NCBI RefSeq assembly: GCF_004355005.1
Contig: NZ_SMSJ01000053.1
Coordinates: 1-38,905, forward strand
Direction: 5' to 3'
From: Dankookia rubra
GTDB taxonomy: Bacteria > Pseudomonadota > Alphaproteobacteria > Acetobacterales > Acetobacteraceae
DNA: 38,905 nt
In this document: piece by piece, positions 9,600 through 18,742 of the stretch
Numbering within the stretch: position 1 is the first letter of the stretch
How the letters are laid out: the number at the start of each line of letters is the position of its first letter
Translations under genes and position numbers: made by a program
Notes under the pieces: model-generated
Database searches by the model: none
Seen by the model: the letters and a program-made list of their open reading frames with translations, nothing else
What the model was told of the DNA's origin: nothing

Positions 9600-11351
9600 T
9601 TATCTCGACGATGCAGGTTCGCGGTGAAACGCATTTTTCGCGGTCTCGAAGATATTAGGCAGCTTCACGAGGCGGGCTGCAATAGTCCCTTGTTCAAAAA
9701 TCCTAACCTCAAGCAACGCTGCCGAGCTAATCGAGGCAATCTGATCAAATATCAAATTGCCAAGCGAAAACAAAATCTGAGTTTCCCCTCGTCCTATTGT
9801 CTCCAACTGCGCTGACGCCTGGTGCGTATGAGCGCCGACGATCAGAGAAACCCCACACTGCTGCAGCGCCTCACCGTAGGCGCGTTCGTTGAGCGTAGGA
9901 ACACTGGTATATTCTTTCCCCCAGTGGACAAACGCAACCAGAGGCGGGTCTGCGGCGAGGTCGCACAAAAGTTTTGATGCTGCAGAAAATCCCGCTCCCG
10001 CGGGTTCATTCGACAATTGGCCTGGAAGAAGGTTCAAAGCAACCAACCTGAACATACCCATGTTCACAGCTGAACCGTGAACGAGAGGTTTAATTCCGAA
10101 AATCTCTAGTTGCTCGATCGTCTCCTGTAGGCCTGCGGGCCCGAAGTCCAAACTGTGATTGTTGGCAAGACCAGCCGCAACAACGTTCAACCTTCGAAGA
10201 ATAGGGGCTGCGATTTTTGCAAGCATTTGATGCGTGTTGCTACCAAGTCCGACGATTGGATCAGGCAAAAGAACGCCTTCAAGATTAACTACCAATGGAG
10301 CACCCTGCGTGTGATTCATGATTTCGGAAACGATTTCCGCAGCTACGCTCTCTTTAGCCACCATAGGGGCCAGAAAGCGGCCGAGAAGAACATCACCGCC
10401 AAAGTAAAAAACACTCTGGTCTGCATACCGAAAAACTCCACCTTTATTAGGGTCTTTCAAAAAAACTGATACTAGATAACTCGTCGTGCTAGATTCGATT
10501 TTTGTGTATTGTGCGGAGTTGCGGTTACCAACTAGAATCTGGCTCGCCCCCAAATGTGACTGAAGGTGCATTTGAACTGCTTGGGCAGCCTTAGAGTCTA
10601 AATGTGAGGGTTGTGTTAGGCTCCCGACTACATCGACATTGCCAGTCGACAGTACTGCAAGAGTTTGCCGATCGCGCCTGATTGCCTCGGCCAAGGGCAA
10701 ATAATGCGAGTAGTCTGTCGACTGAACAACTAGGGTTTTTTTTGTCAGAAATGGAGTAAGAGCTGAAGCTACTTCGATCCAATCCGATGGGTCTGTGGTC
10801 ACTGCAGCGGCGACCGCAATAATCTCCGCTGAGGGAAAAAAGAAGCGGATGAAGGGAACGACAGCTTGAATCCCGTGCTCTCGCTCGGGTTGTCTTAGTG
10901 GTTCGAAGAGCTCTGGTTGCATGAGCAAGCGTTCGACGACTTCATGATCATGGCGCGCCTGCCCGAAAATCGTCTTAAAGTCACTATTAATAACACCAAA
11001 GCGACCTTTTACAGAGCGATAGTGGTCCGGCGAGATAAGAATAACGCGTTCGTAACTTCCTTTGCTCGCTGCCCAGAAGCCACGCGCGATTAAGTCTGCG
11101 GCTAATAAATGGTGAGGAACCGAAATTCCAGTCACGTCCACTGGAGGTTCGAAGGATGGCCGCTCTAGATTTATCGCTCTCTCGATCGTTGCACGATCAC
11201 CCATGTGAGGCAAATAATTATCCGAACTCGAATCAGCCTGAGCGTATCCGTTTACTTCCAACATGCATGCCAAAAATGCTATAAAACCTATTGCGACGGT
11301 ACGGAAACCGTGGTTCTGTTCAAGATGGGAGAGGGACCAAGATTTGTTCAT
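9600..11351 (-). CDS. Exported MEMO1/AmmB-like - CapA-like metallophosphatase fusion
   Basis: With ATG 11351 (GGAAGGA about 10 bp upstream) the protein has a signal peptide (TVAIGFIAFLACMLEVNGYA, cleavage near AQA). Residues about 50-290 match the MEMO1/AmmeMemoRadiSam protein B fold: ISVPHH, ISPDHY and STDYSHY carry the metal-site histidines, with EHG between; the Cys usual near the end of the family is not evident (VGNRNS in its region). Residues about 300-560 match the CapA/PGA_cap calcineurin-like phosphoesterase family: GGDVLLGR, NLEG, ANNHSLDFG, HWGKEY, VGAHTHQ, FSLGNLIFD. Both halves bind metals; CapA-type enzymes act in poly-gamma-glutamate or capsule metabolism. The substrate here is unknown. 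Its 5' end overlaps upstream frames of the divergent WG-repeat gene. Confidence 0.88.
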   Translation of the reverse strand: MNKSWSLSHLEQNHGFRTVAIGFIAFLACMLEVNGYAQADSSSDNYLPHMGDRATIERAINLERPSFEPPVDVTGISVPHHLLAADLIARGFWAASKGSYERVILISPDHYRSVKGRFGVINSDFKTIFGQARHDHEVVERLLMQPELFEPLRQPEREHGIQAVVPFIRFFFPSAEIIAVAAAVTTDPSDWIEVASALTPFLTKKTLVVQSTDYSHYLPLAEAIRRDRQTLAVLSTGNVDVVGSLTQPSHLDSKAAQAVQMHLQSHLGASQILVGNRNSAQYTKIESSTTSYLVSVFLKDPNKGGVFRYADQSVFYFGGDVLLGRFLAPMVAKESVAAEIVSEIMNHTQGAPLVVNLEGVLLPDPIVGLGSNTHQMLAKIAAPILRRLNVVAAGLANNHSLDFGPAGLQETIEQLEIFGIKPLVHGSAVNMGMFRLVALNLLPGQLSNEPAGAGFSAASKLLCDLAADPPLVAFVHWGKEYTSVPTLNERAYGEALQQCGVSLIVGAHTHQASAQLETIGRGETQILFSLGNLIFDQIASISSAALLEVRIFEQGTIAARLVKLPNIFETAKNAFHREPASSR

Positions 11352-11507
11352 GGAGATGAGGTCCTTCCAGGAGGGCATCAAATGCTTGCAAGGCAGCTTA
11401 GCATATGGGTGCGCCGACTAATCAAGAGTCCAGATTTTGAAAGTGATGAGGTGGAATCGCAGCTGGCTGTAGCGTTTACAAGAAGTACAGATGCGGGGTT
11501 TGGCCCA

Positions 11508-12626
11508 GTGCGGCGCAAAGCGCGCCGCCGCTATATACTGAGGAGCTTTATTTTCTGGAACTTCGCTCTCACTAGCGCCGCCACATCTCAGGCGCAGCAG
11601 CAGTTGGCAATTGCGCCGCGATTTGAGGATGCTGGTAGTTTTCACGAGGGAGTCGCACCGGTAAAGTGGCAGGGACAGTGGGGACTCGTCGACCGAAAAG
11701 GCAGTTGGATTGTTGCCCCAGCTTACGATCAGATTCGGCGCGGCAATCTTGGAAGATTTGCAGTACTTAAGAGCCGACAGTGGGGGTTCATATCTTCCTC
11801 AGGAAGACTCATCGTAGAACCGCAATTCGACGACGTTAATGGATTCAAAAATGGGTTTGCTGCCGTCAGGAGCGGGAACCGTTGGGGGTATATTGGAAGT
11901 GCTGGACGGCTAGTGTTGCCCTTCGACTTTGAATTCGCAACGGCTCCCGAAGGAGGTATCGCAACGGTAAAGAAGAACGGCGAGTGGGGATACATAAACC
12001 TCAGCGGTGCTTTCACATCACTCAAGGACTTGGACGAAGATCCGTCTGAACTCATCTATCTTTCAGAAATTAGCAATAATTTCACTATCTTCGGCATCAA
12101 AGGAAGAGATGGAAAGGATAGATTTGGATTCCACTGCCTGCATGGTGCCAGTTTCTGCCAGATTTCTGGTTCTGAAAACTATGAACGTGTGCAGCGGTTT
12201 AGCGAAGATTATGCAGCTGTTAAGCCGGAGGGCTCAAAATGGGGCTACCTAAGAGCTGATGGAGCGCATTTATTTGAAGATCGTTTCGAGATGGCTGGTC
12301 AATTTTCGAATGGCGTCGCGCCGGTTCAAATCAACCGGAAATGGGGATACATCAACAAACGGGGTGACCTCACAGTGGAGCCGCGGTACGATGCTGCATT
12401 CACGTTTCAGGAGGGATTTGCTGTTGTCCGTATAGGGCCGATGCGAGGATTTCTGCGGCTAGTCGCAAACGGAGGTGCCACTATCGCCGTTCCGTTACAG
12501 TACGAAGATGTCAATCTGGTCTCGGAAGGTATGGCTGCGGTCAAAACAGGAGGTAAATGGGGTTTTATTTTGTTGTCAGCTGCGCCTTTAACTTCTCGAG
12601 GCCTTGTTGATTTGGCGCCGCGATAA
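11508..12626 (+). CDS. Secreted WG-repeat protein
   Basis: About eight WG (KWG) repeats fill the protein, each of the form W-G-[YFL]-I/V ... G ... I/V-x-P-x-[FY]-[DE] (for example QWGFISSSGRLIVEPQFD and KWGYINKRGDLTVEPRYD). The frame is open from GTG 11205, but I favour GTG 11508 because the product then starts with a basic n-region (RRKARRR), a hydrophobic core (YILRSFIFWNFAL) and an AxA site near TSQAQ, a convincing signal peptide; ATG 11325 is an alternative. WG repeats form an extended or propeller-like scaffold of unknown ligand, often in exported proteins. Moderately low GC, like the MEMO/CapA gene next to it. Function unknown. Confidence 0.8.
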   Translation: MRRKARRRYILRSFIFWNFALTSAATSQAQQQLAIAPRFEDAGSFHEGVAPVKWQGQWGLVDRKGSWIVAPAYDQIRRGNLGRFAVLKSRQWGFISSSGRLIVEPQFDDVNGFKNGFAAVRSGNRWGYIGSAGRLVLPFDFEFATAPEGGIATVKKNGEWGYINLSGAFTSLKDLDEDPSELIYLSEISNNFTIFGIKGRDGKDRFGFHCLHGASFCQISGSENYERVQRFSEDYAAVKPEGSKWGYLRADGAHLFEDRFEMAGQFSNGVAPVQINRKWGYINKRGDLTVEPRYDAAFTFQEGFAVVRIGPMRGFLRLVANGGATIAVPLQYEDVNLVSEGMAAVKTGGKWGFILLSAAPLTSRGLVDLAPR

Positions 12627-12753
12627 TATCTGGCAATTCATTACTGCTCATTTTGAGATTGTCTTTTGCACTCAAAACTTTCTGCCGGCCTGTCGGATTG
12701 CGATAACCAGGACGGCACCGCGTAGTCAGTGGGCTTGGCTAAAAACTTCATGC

Positions 12754-12860
12754 GATTAACCGCGCCCGCGTGCGTGCCAGCGGTGAGACCGAGACGTAGA
12801 TGTCATGCTCGAGCGCCGCCGGCTTGACGTCGCTCCAGTGGTTGACCTTGCGGAACACCG
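12754..12860 (-). pseudogene. Tyrosine recombinase fragment (second integrase remnant)
   Basis: The minus strand reads PVFRKVNHWSDVKPAALEHD, closely resembling PVFRKIDRWGSV from the broken integrase at 18743-21180. The DNA around ttgcggaacaccgggc is identical in both places. The fragment covers only a short stretch between the catalytic Lys and HxxR regions and runs into a stop. It abuts the IS5 remnant at almost the same point where the intact IS entered the other integrase. Confidence 0.6.
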
Positions 12861-12864
12861 GGCA

Positions 12865-13307
12865 AGGGGGCGCTGCATCGACTCATCGGGCTACGACGCG
12901 GGCAAGAAGATCGAGGGCAAGAAGCGCCATGTCCTGGTCGACACCCAAGGCCTGCTGGACGCAGGCCATCATCCACGCCGCCGACATCCAGGACCGCGAT
13001 GGTGGCGTGCTGCTGATGGGCACGCTGTTCGGTCTCTACCCCTTCCTGCTGAAGCTCTACGCCGACGGCGGGTACCAGGGTGCCAACTTTCAGGCCGGAC
13101 TGCGCACGACCTGCCGCCAGATCAACCTCGAGATCGTCAAGCGATCCGAATTGCGCAAGTTCGTCGTGCTGCCGAAGCATCGCCTGGCTCAATCGCTGCC
13201 GACGATTGGCCAAGGATTGGAAGTGCCTGAACCGCCGCGCGCTTGCCTTCCTGCGCTGGGTCTCCGTCCGCCGCATGCTCCGAAGGCTATGTCAGAAAAC
13301 CATATGA
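12865..13307 (+). pseudogene. IS5-family transposase remnant with two frameshifts
   Basis: Three frames in series give the familiar IS5 sequence: SSGYDAGKKIEGKKRHVLVD, then IHAADIQDRDGGVLL and FLLKLYADGGYQG, then IAWLNRCRRLAKDWKCLNRR. Frame changes occur near 12955 and near 13180. The N-terminal part is missing. The central DGGYQG and C-terminal regions are still readable, so decay is fairly recent. Not functional. Confidence 0.85.
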
Positions 13308-13373
13308 TCCCGGATGGACTCTAAGGCGCGGTAAGCGGGGCATTTAGCCATCGTCTCCCAACGCGCGTTCTTC

Positions 13374-13392
13374 GCGCTTCCCGCGTGTTAGG
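13374..13392 (+). repeat. 19-bp direct repeat, copy 1
   Basis: gcgcttcccgcgtgttagg occurs exactly here and at 15701-15719, flanking the secreted TPR-like gene and the IS256 remnant. A shorter 14-bp relative (ttcttcgcgcttcc) is shared between 13368 and 18626, after the NB-ARC gene. Confidence 0.85.
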
Positions 13393-13435
13393 AGAGTCTT
13401 GCCCCAATCGTGGCCATTCCCTGCAACAGGGCGGC

Positions 13436-13602
13436 TTGCTTGATGAACTAGAAAAGGCGCTTGCCGAGCGGGCGCTGGGAATAACCGGAATGGCTATGAT
13501 CGCAAGACGGTGCTGACCGGCATCGGCGGGCGGATCGCGCTTGCGGGAGCGCACAATCGGCAAACCTTCGCCAACATTGGCAAGGCGTCGAAGCAGCGCT
13601 AA
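13436..13602 (+). pseudogene. Probable IS256-family transposase remnant
   Basis: A short stretch reads LLDELEKALAERALG and, after a frameshift, NRNGYDRKTVLTGIG, which resembles the N-terminal region of IS256 (Mutator-like) transposases (ALAERALG ... NGxxxKTVLTG). Further sequence toward a stop at 13602 is only loosely similar. The match is short, so the call is tentative. Confidence 0.45.
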
Positions 13603-13692
13603 CAGGCTTGGGTATCGAAAGCTAGCACTCGCTCGTGAATTCGGGAACGCAAATGTTTGGCTAGAGTGCAAAGAAGCCAGAAGGCTTTCCCG

Positions 13693-15669
13693 ATGAGAAG
13701 TTGCCTCGACCTCTCCTCACCGCCTGATCTAGCGATCTGTGGCAACAGTAGCGGGGCTCAATTCCGAACGTCGCCTCGCCCGAACTCAATTCACCATCGC
13801 AGCCCGTGGCGCCACGTCCTGGCAGCGGCGGTTTTCCTCATGGGCGCGAGGACGGCGTCGGCGGCGGACTGGCCGCCGTTCAGGTCGATGAGCGACACCG
13901 CGCGCATCACGGAAGCCGAGATCCAGGCGATCGACACGGCTCGCTTGGCCTCTGTTTGCAATCCGCCGCCCCCTCCTATGCCATCGCCGCTAACGCGCGA
14001 GCAGGCCATCGAGAACACTCGGGGAATGCTCCGAGCGCGCGCCGGTGCGGATGCTTTGACCGCAGTGGAGGCAGCCTTCGCGAGCACCGGATCCGACGCA
14101 CTCGGGAAGTCTGCAGTTCGTGCGGTGCTGGCGGGAAACCCGGCTGGGGCGCTCGCGGCAGAAATCACCCGTGCTGCTGCGGGCGACCCCGCGGCTGCGC
14201 GGAACGCAGCGGCGCTGCTGCCCCTCTTCGGCATGGACGCTGAGGCCTTGGCTTTGGGCGAAGCGGGCGTCCCGGACCCGGCGAGCGAGCCCGGACCCGG
14301 CGGGATCAACAACCGGGCCGCCGCCCTGAATGCCCAGGGCATTGCGCTGATCCACATGCATCGCTGGGACGAGGCGGAGGCTAAACTGCGCGAGGCAGTC
14401 ATCGCCGACCCCACCTCCACCGTGGCGGCCGCAAACCTGGCGGTAGCCGCTCTGTGCGCCGGGAAGGAGCACCGAACGGAGTTCATCGTGGGCTTCTGGC
14501 GACGGCAGCTACCGTTCACCAGCGCCCCGGGCGGTCCACCCTACGTTCCCGACCCGGACGCGGCCCTTGACATGTCGCACGGCCAGGACGGCGTACTGCC
14601 GACGCTGTTTTACCCGCGGGAAGCGGATGGGGCGAAGGATGCCCTCGTCCGCTCCCAGAAGCTCGATGCCACCTCACTTAGTAGGCAGATGGCGAGGAAC
14701 AGCAGGAGGTCCAAAATCAGTCCGATTATGGCGGAGCGCGCTCGCGTGCCGCTGTCCGGCATATGGGGACAGCAAATCATACTTGTCGCGCTCTCAGCCG
14801 ATGAGGATCCGGGGGTCGCGGCCGCGAAGAAGGCAATGGAGGCCAAGAGCGGCGACGGTTTTCTCGCGGGTCTCATCTCCAACTTCCTGGCCGCCTCACC
14901 CGGGAAGATCATTGAGTGCAGTCAGCCGGGAGGATCCCCGACCTGTTTTCGTGATTGGTGCGGAGCGGAACTCCGCGCGCGACATTCCGAATGGCTAAGT
15001 TGGCAACTTCAGTATGACACATTGGTCCGTGACTACTGGAAGCTGTGGGCGCGCCGGTCAAGCGGAGCAATCGCCAATCTTTCCGACATGATTGTGCACG
15101 AAGCTGCAATGCTCAACTTTCAAGACATCGCGGATGCTACCTATTACGCCAGGCTTCGGGCCCCCGCGAAGGAATGGATTGATTTTGTCGCGGTGTCTAA
15201 CGCAAACTTTGGCTGCCTTGAGCCGCCGCCGCCACCGCCCGACGCAGCGGACTCAACGCCCGAGGCCCGCGCGGACAGATGCCCGGAGAACATCATTGAC
15301 GGCATGTTCGGCGTGGCGGTTCATGAGGTACTTGAGGTCACCGTCAACTGTGAGCGGGTTTCGGTCGAGATTGCCGGCGAGGGACTCGTAAGGCCCTTTT
15401 TGTCGGTCGACATCGAGAGAACCGGCGATTTGATGCTCTACATTGGGTCGAAAGGAACCGTGGGAACGGATTTCGGCCCACCCACAATTGGCGCCGAACT
15501 GATTTCTGGAAAGAGCGGCCTTTACGTTCGCGTCGGCAGTGACGGGTCTATCGAGGATGTGGGGGCGCGCGTTCAGTTTGGCGAACCCGAGGTGAAGGTA
15601 GGCAGCTTCATCGGACGATCCGCCGTCGTCGAGAGCATGGACTTTAGCTTTGTGGGAATATTCCGTTGA
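13693..15669 (+). CDS. Exported protein with a TPR-like region, unknown function
   Basis: I place the start at ATG 13693, with AGAAGG 8 bp upstream; the frame is open a little further to TTG 13657. A hydrophobic export signal (HVLAAAVFLMGARTASA) lies about 40 residues in, giving an unusually long n-region. A Pro-rich patch (PPPPPMP) follows. Alanine-rich helices include one clear tetratricopeptide unit (ALNAQGIALIHMHRWDEAEA, then a second helix pair). Later parts have several Cys and Trp residues and a second Pro run (EPPPPPPDAAD). The C-terminal 100 residues look like beta-strands. I do not recognise a family. It sits between 19-bp direct repeats and precedes the NB-ARC receptor by 189 bp on the same strand, but the gap argues against tight coupling. 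Confidence 0.75.
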   Translation: MRSCLDLSSPPDLAICGNSSGAQFRTSPRPNSIHHRSPWRHVLAAAVFLMGARTASAADWPPFRSMSDTARITEAEIQAIDTARLASVCNPPPPPMPSPLTREQAIENTRGMLRARAGADALTAVEAAFASTGSDALGKSAVRAVLAGNPAGALAAEITRAAAGDPAAARNAAALLPLFGMDAEALALGEAGVPDPASEPGPGGINNRAAALNAQGIALIHMHRWDEAEAKLREAVIADPTSTVAAANLAVAALCAGKEHRTEFIVGFWRRQLPFTSAPGGPPYVPDPDAALDMSHGQDGVLPTLFYPREADGAKDALVRSQKLDATSLSRQMARNSRRSKISPIMAERARVPLSGIWGQQIILVALSADEDPGVAAAKKAMEAKSGDGFLAGLISNFLAASPGKIIECSQPGGSPTCFRDWCGAELRARHSEWLSWQLQYDTLVRDYWKLWARRSSGAIANLSDMIVHEAAMLNFQDIADATYYARLRAPAKEWIDFVAVSNANFGCLEPPPPPPDAADSTPEARADRCPENIIDGMFGVAVHEVLEVTVNCERVSVEIAGEGLVRPFLSVDIERTGDLMLYIGSKGTVGTDFGPPTIGAELISGKSGLYVRVGSDGSIEDVGARVQFGEPEVKVGSFIGRSAVVESMDFSFVGIFR

Positions 15670-15700
15670 GCGCATTTTTACGCTGTTTGAATGCCTAATG

Positions 15701-15719
15701 GCGCTTCCCGCGTGTTAGG
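15701..15719 (+). repeat. 19-bp direct repeat, copy 2
   Basis: Exact copy of 13374-13392, located 31 bp after the stop of the secreted TPR-like gene. Together the copies bracket a 2.3-kb segment, as a target duplication or past recombination site would. Confidence 0.85.
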
Positions 15720-15858
15720 CAGAGATGCCGTAATTCGAGAAAGCCACCCTTCAGGATGGCTGATCTTGCTATGAAGCCGCGCGGCAATGGTCTTTCTCGC
15801 CGGCTTGGCTGACCTCTAAGATCGCCGGCCGACCCTGCTGGTCCCGAGTGCGAGCCAC

Positions 15859-18582
15859 ATGGCAGCTGCTGAGTTCCGCGTCTTCCTCTCCGCCGTGACC
15901 AGCGAGTTCGGCCACACCAGGAGTGCGCTCGCTGCCGACTTGCGCTCCCGCAGCCTGCTGGTCCGAGTGCAGGACGATTTCCGCCAGGAGGCGGCGGCAG
16001 ACACCACGCTCCGAAAGCTGCACGATTACATCCGCGATTGTGCCGCTGTGGTCTGTATCATCGGCTCCCGCAGCGGAGCCTGCCCGCCCGCAAACGCTGC
16101 AGTCTCCTTCATCCACATGCTCCCTTCCGGCATCGCCAAGGCCTCTTATACGCAGTGGGAGTTTTTCTTCGCCCGCCACTACCGGCGGCGGCTGTCGATC
16201 TACATTGCCCGCGACAATTATGTTCCGGATTTGCCTGAGCCAAACGGGCCTGACTGCCCCGAGCTGCAACAGGTAATGGTCCACTATATTCTGCAGGAGA
16301 AGGGTTTTGACCGGAGTTCCTTCTCCAACGAAGACCAGCTCTGCCGCGCGGTGTTGAAGGAGGACTGGGAGGGTCGTGCAGCCGCTCGATCACAGAACCT
16401 GCCCTATTTGAGCCTCGGCGGGCTATTCAAAGGGCGTGAGGATGTCCTCCAGGCGCTGCGCAGCCGTCTGCACCGCGCCGGCGGCGGCCGGGCCGCGGTC
16501 ACCGGAGGCGCAGTGCAGGGGCTGGGCGGCATCGGCAAGACCAGGGCCGCCGTGGAGTATGCTTGGCGGCACTACTACGACTACACCGCCCTGCTCTTCG
16601 TCATCGCAGAGACGCCGGAGGCACTGCGCCGCAACCTGGCCGCGTTGGCAGGAACGCCGCTCGGACTGCCTGTCGCGGCAGCGGCGGAGCAGGATGCGCA
16701 ACTGCAGGCGGTGATCGGCTGGCTGCACAGCCACCCTGGCTGGCTGCTCGTCCTCGACAACGTGGACAGCCCGGAGGCCCTGAAGGCCGCCGAAGCCATG
16801 CTAGGCCGGACCGCAGGCGGGCAGGTGGTGATGACGACGCGGCTGCAGAACCTGCCTAGTACCTTTGCACCGGTGCGTCTCGGGGTGCTCGAGCCAGACG
16901 ATGCGACCGCCTTCCTGCTGGAGCGCACCGACACGCGCCGTCGCAGGGCCGCCGACGACGCGGTGCGGGCACGGTCGCTGGCAGCAGAACTGGGCGGCTT
17001 GGCGCTGGCGCTGGAGCACGCGGGTGCCCTCATCTTCCGCCGCGTCATGAGCTTTGAGGCCTACCGCCAAATGTGGAAGGGCAACCGTGGCAAGGTGCTG
17101 GCCTGGTCGGATCCGGCGGTGACCCACTACCCCCGCGAGATCGCTGTTACTTGGCAGACCTCGGTGGAGCAGCTGAGCCCGGCCGGGCGGGTCCTGCTGG
17201 AGCGGCTCGCCTGGCTGGGGCCGGACCTGATTCCGGAGGCGCTGCTGGAGGTGCCGGTCCCAGGGGTCGAGACGGAGGACGACGCCCTTGAGGCCCTGGC
17301 CGACTTGGACGCCCACTCGCTGGTGACCCGCGCCGAGCTGCCGACCTTTACGGTACACCGCCTCGTGCAGGACGTGACGCGCCGGAGCCTCGCCAGCGAC
17401 ACTGCACAACAGCGGCTGGAGGAGGCCTTGTGCTGGCTGGATGCGGCCTTCACTGGTGACCCTGACGACTTCCACGACTGGCCACGGCTCGACCCGCTTG
17501 CGCCGCACGTGACAGTGGCGCTGGCAACTGCAGACGAGGCCGGCATCACTGCATCCATGTCGCGGCTAATGAGTGCGACGGCTTCCTTGTTCCTGACCAA
17601 GGCGCGGTATGCCGAGGCGGAGCCGCTGATGCGTCGCGCTTTGGCGATCGACGAGCAAAACCTCGGGCCAGACCACCCTGATGTGGCGATCCGCCTCAAC
17701 AACCTTGCCCGACTGCTGCGGGCCACCAACCGGTACGCCGAGGCGGAGCCGCTGATGCGTCGCGCTTTGGCGATCGACGAGCACAGCCTTGGCCCAGACC
17801 ACCCTGATGTGGCGATCCGCCTCAACAACCTTGCCATCCTGCTGAAGGACACAAACCGGCTGGCAGAGGCGGAGCCGCTGATGCGCCGCGCCCTGGCAAT
17901 CGACGAGCACAACCTCGGGCCAGACCACCCCGACACGGCGCGAGACCTCAACAACCTCGCCACACTGCTGCAGGTTACCAACCGGCTAGCCGAGGCGGAG
18001 CCGCTGATTCGCCGTGCCCTGGCGATCGACGAGCACAGCCTCGGGCTAGACCACCCCAACGTAGCGAGAGATCTCAATAACCTTGTCCGGCTGCTGCGGG
18101 CCACTAATCGGTTGGCCGAGGCGGAGCCGCTGATGCGCCGCGCCCTGGCTATCAGCGAGCGCAGCCTCGGGCCAGACCACCCCAATGTGGCGATCCGCCT
18201 CAACAACCTTGCCCTGCTGCTGCGGGCCACCAACCGGATGGCCGAGGCGGAGCCGCTGATGCGCCGTGCCCTGGCCATCGACGAGCACAGCTTCGGACCA
18301 GACCACCCGGACGTAGCGATAGACCTCTACAATCTTGCCCGGCTGCTGCAGGACACCAATCGGCTGACCGAAGCGGAGCCGCTAATGCAGCGACTTGTCC
18401 GAATTTTAGTCGCATTCACGCGTATAACCGGGCACTCACATCCTCACCTCGACACTGCGCTGGATAACTATCAAGCACTGTTAGAAAAATTGAGCTGGAA
18501 TGAGAAAAAAATTGAGGGCTTGTTCATGGATATAGTTGCGCCAATTTCAGATAATGTCCATGCACCCAAATTTATACTCTAA
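15859..18582 (+). CDS. DUF4062 - NB-ARC - TPR receptor-like protein
   Basis: A 907-residue NLR-like protein. Residues 1-100 match DUF4062, a TIR-related fold (FRVFLSAVTSEFGHTRSAL). An NB-ARC NTPase follows: P-loop GLGGIGKT (Lys227), Walker B WLLVLDNVD (Asp300), MTTRLQ sensor segment, GGLALALEHAGA (GLPL-like) and HRLVQDV near the winged helix. Residues about 583-834 are six near-identical 42-residue TPR units (126-bp DNA repeats, 17605-18360), then a seventh partial unit. The array resembles kinesin-light-chain TPRs (AEAEPLMRRALAI ... LGPDHP). Such proteins oligomerise on ligand binding by the repeats and activate the N-terminal effector. The last about 60 codons are much more AT-rich than the rest, suggesting a recombinant tail. 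ATG 15859; no strong ribosome site. Confidence 0.92.
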   Translation: MAAAEFRVFLSAVTSEFGHTRSALAADLRSRSLLVRVQDDFRQEAAADTTLRKLHDYIRDCAAVVCIIGSRSGACPPANAAVSFIHMLPSGIAKASYTQWEFFFARHYRRRLSIYIARDNYVPDLPEPNGPDCPELQQVMVHYILQEKGFDRSSFSNEDQLCRAVLKEDWEGRAAARSQNLPYLSLGGLFKGREDVLQALRSRLHRAGGGRAAVTGGAVQGLGGIGKTRAAVEYAWRHYYDYTALLFVIAETPEALRRNLAALAGTPLGLPVAAAAEQDAQLQAVIGWLHSHPGWLLVLDNVDSPEALKAAEAMLGRTAGGQVVMTTRLQNLPSTFAPVRLGVLEPDDATAFLLERTDTRRRRAADDAVRARSLAAELGGLALALEHAGALIFRRVMSFEAYRQMWKGNRGKVLAWSDPAVTHYPREIAVTWQTSVEQLSPAGRVLLERLAWLGPDLIPEALLEVPVPGVETEDDALEALADLDAHSLVTRAELPTFTVHRLVQDVTRRSLASDTAQQRLEEALCWLDAAFTGDPDDFHDWPRLDPLAPHVTVALATADEAGITASMSRLMSATASLFLTKARYAEAEPLMRRALAIDEQNLGPDHPDVAIRLNNLARLLRATNRYAEAEPLMRRALAIDEHSLGPDHPDVAIRLNNLAILLKDTNRLAEAEPLMRRALAIDEHNLGPDHPDTARDLNNLATLLQVTNRLAEAEPLIRRALAIDEHSLGLDHPNVARDLNNLVRLLRATNRLAEAEPLMRRALAISERSLGPDHPNVAIRLNNLALLLRATNRMAEAEPLMRRALAIDEHSFGPDHPDVAIDLYNLARLLQDTNRLTEAEPLMQRLVRILVAFTRITGHSHPHLDTALDNYQALLEKLSWNEKKIEGLFMDIVAPISDNVHAPKFIL
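17605..18360 (+). repeat. Six tandem 126-bp TPR-coding repeats
   Basis: Units start at 17605, 17731, 17857, 17983, 18109 and 18235, each encoding one 42-residue TPR with the same AEAEPL(M/I)RRALAI core. High DNA similarity between units implies recent expansion or gene conversion, and unit number is likely to vary between strains. A seventh, diverged unit begins at 18361. Confidence 0.9.
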
Positions 18583-18742
18583 TTTGTGAAAATTATTGCA
18601 AGACTTTTTCGTTAGCTAACATCCATTCTTCGCGCTTCCGGCTCTCCGGCCATGGTGCACGCGTACGCCTCACCCCTCACCCGCGATAAGCCAGGGGCGC
18701 ATTGCCATGCTCTCTGGACAGGCAACTGCAGCGCTCGAAGCG

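Noticed and set aside
17127-18278. 383-codon minus-strand repetitive frame
   Set aside because: Its repeats are the mirror of the TPR array and it has no independent support.
17605-18360. CRISPR-like regular repeat
   Set aside because: The 126-bp period has no spacers and is fully explained by six TPR-coding units.
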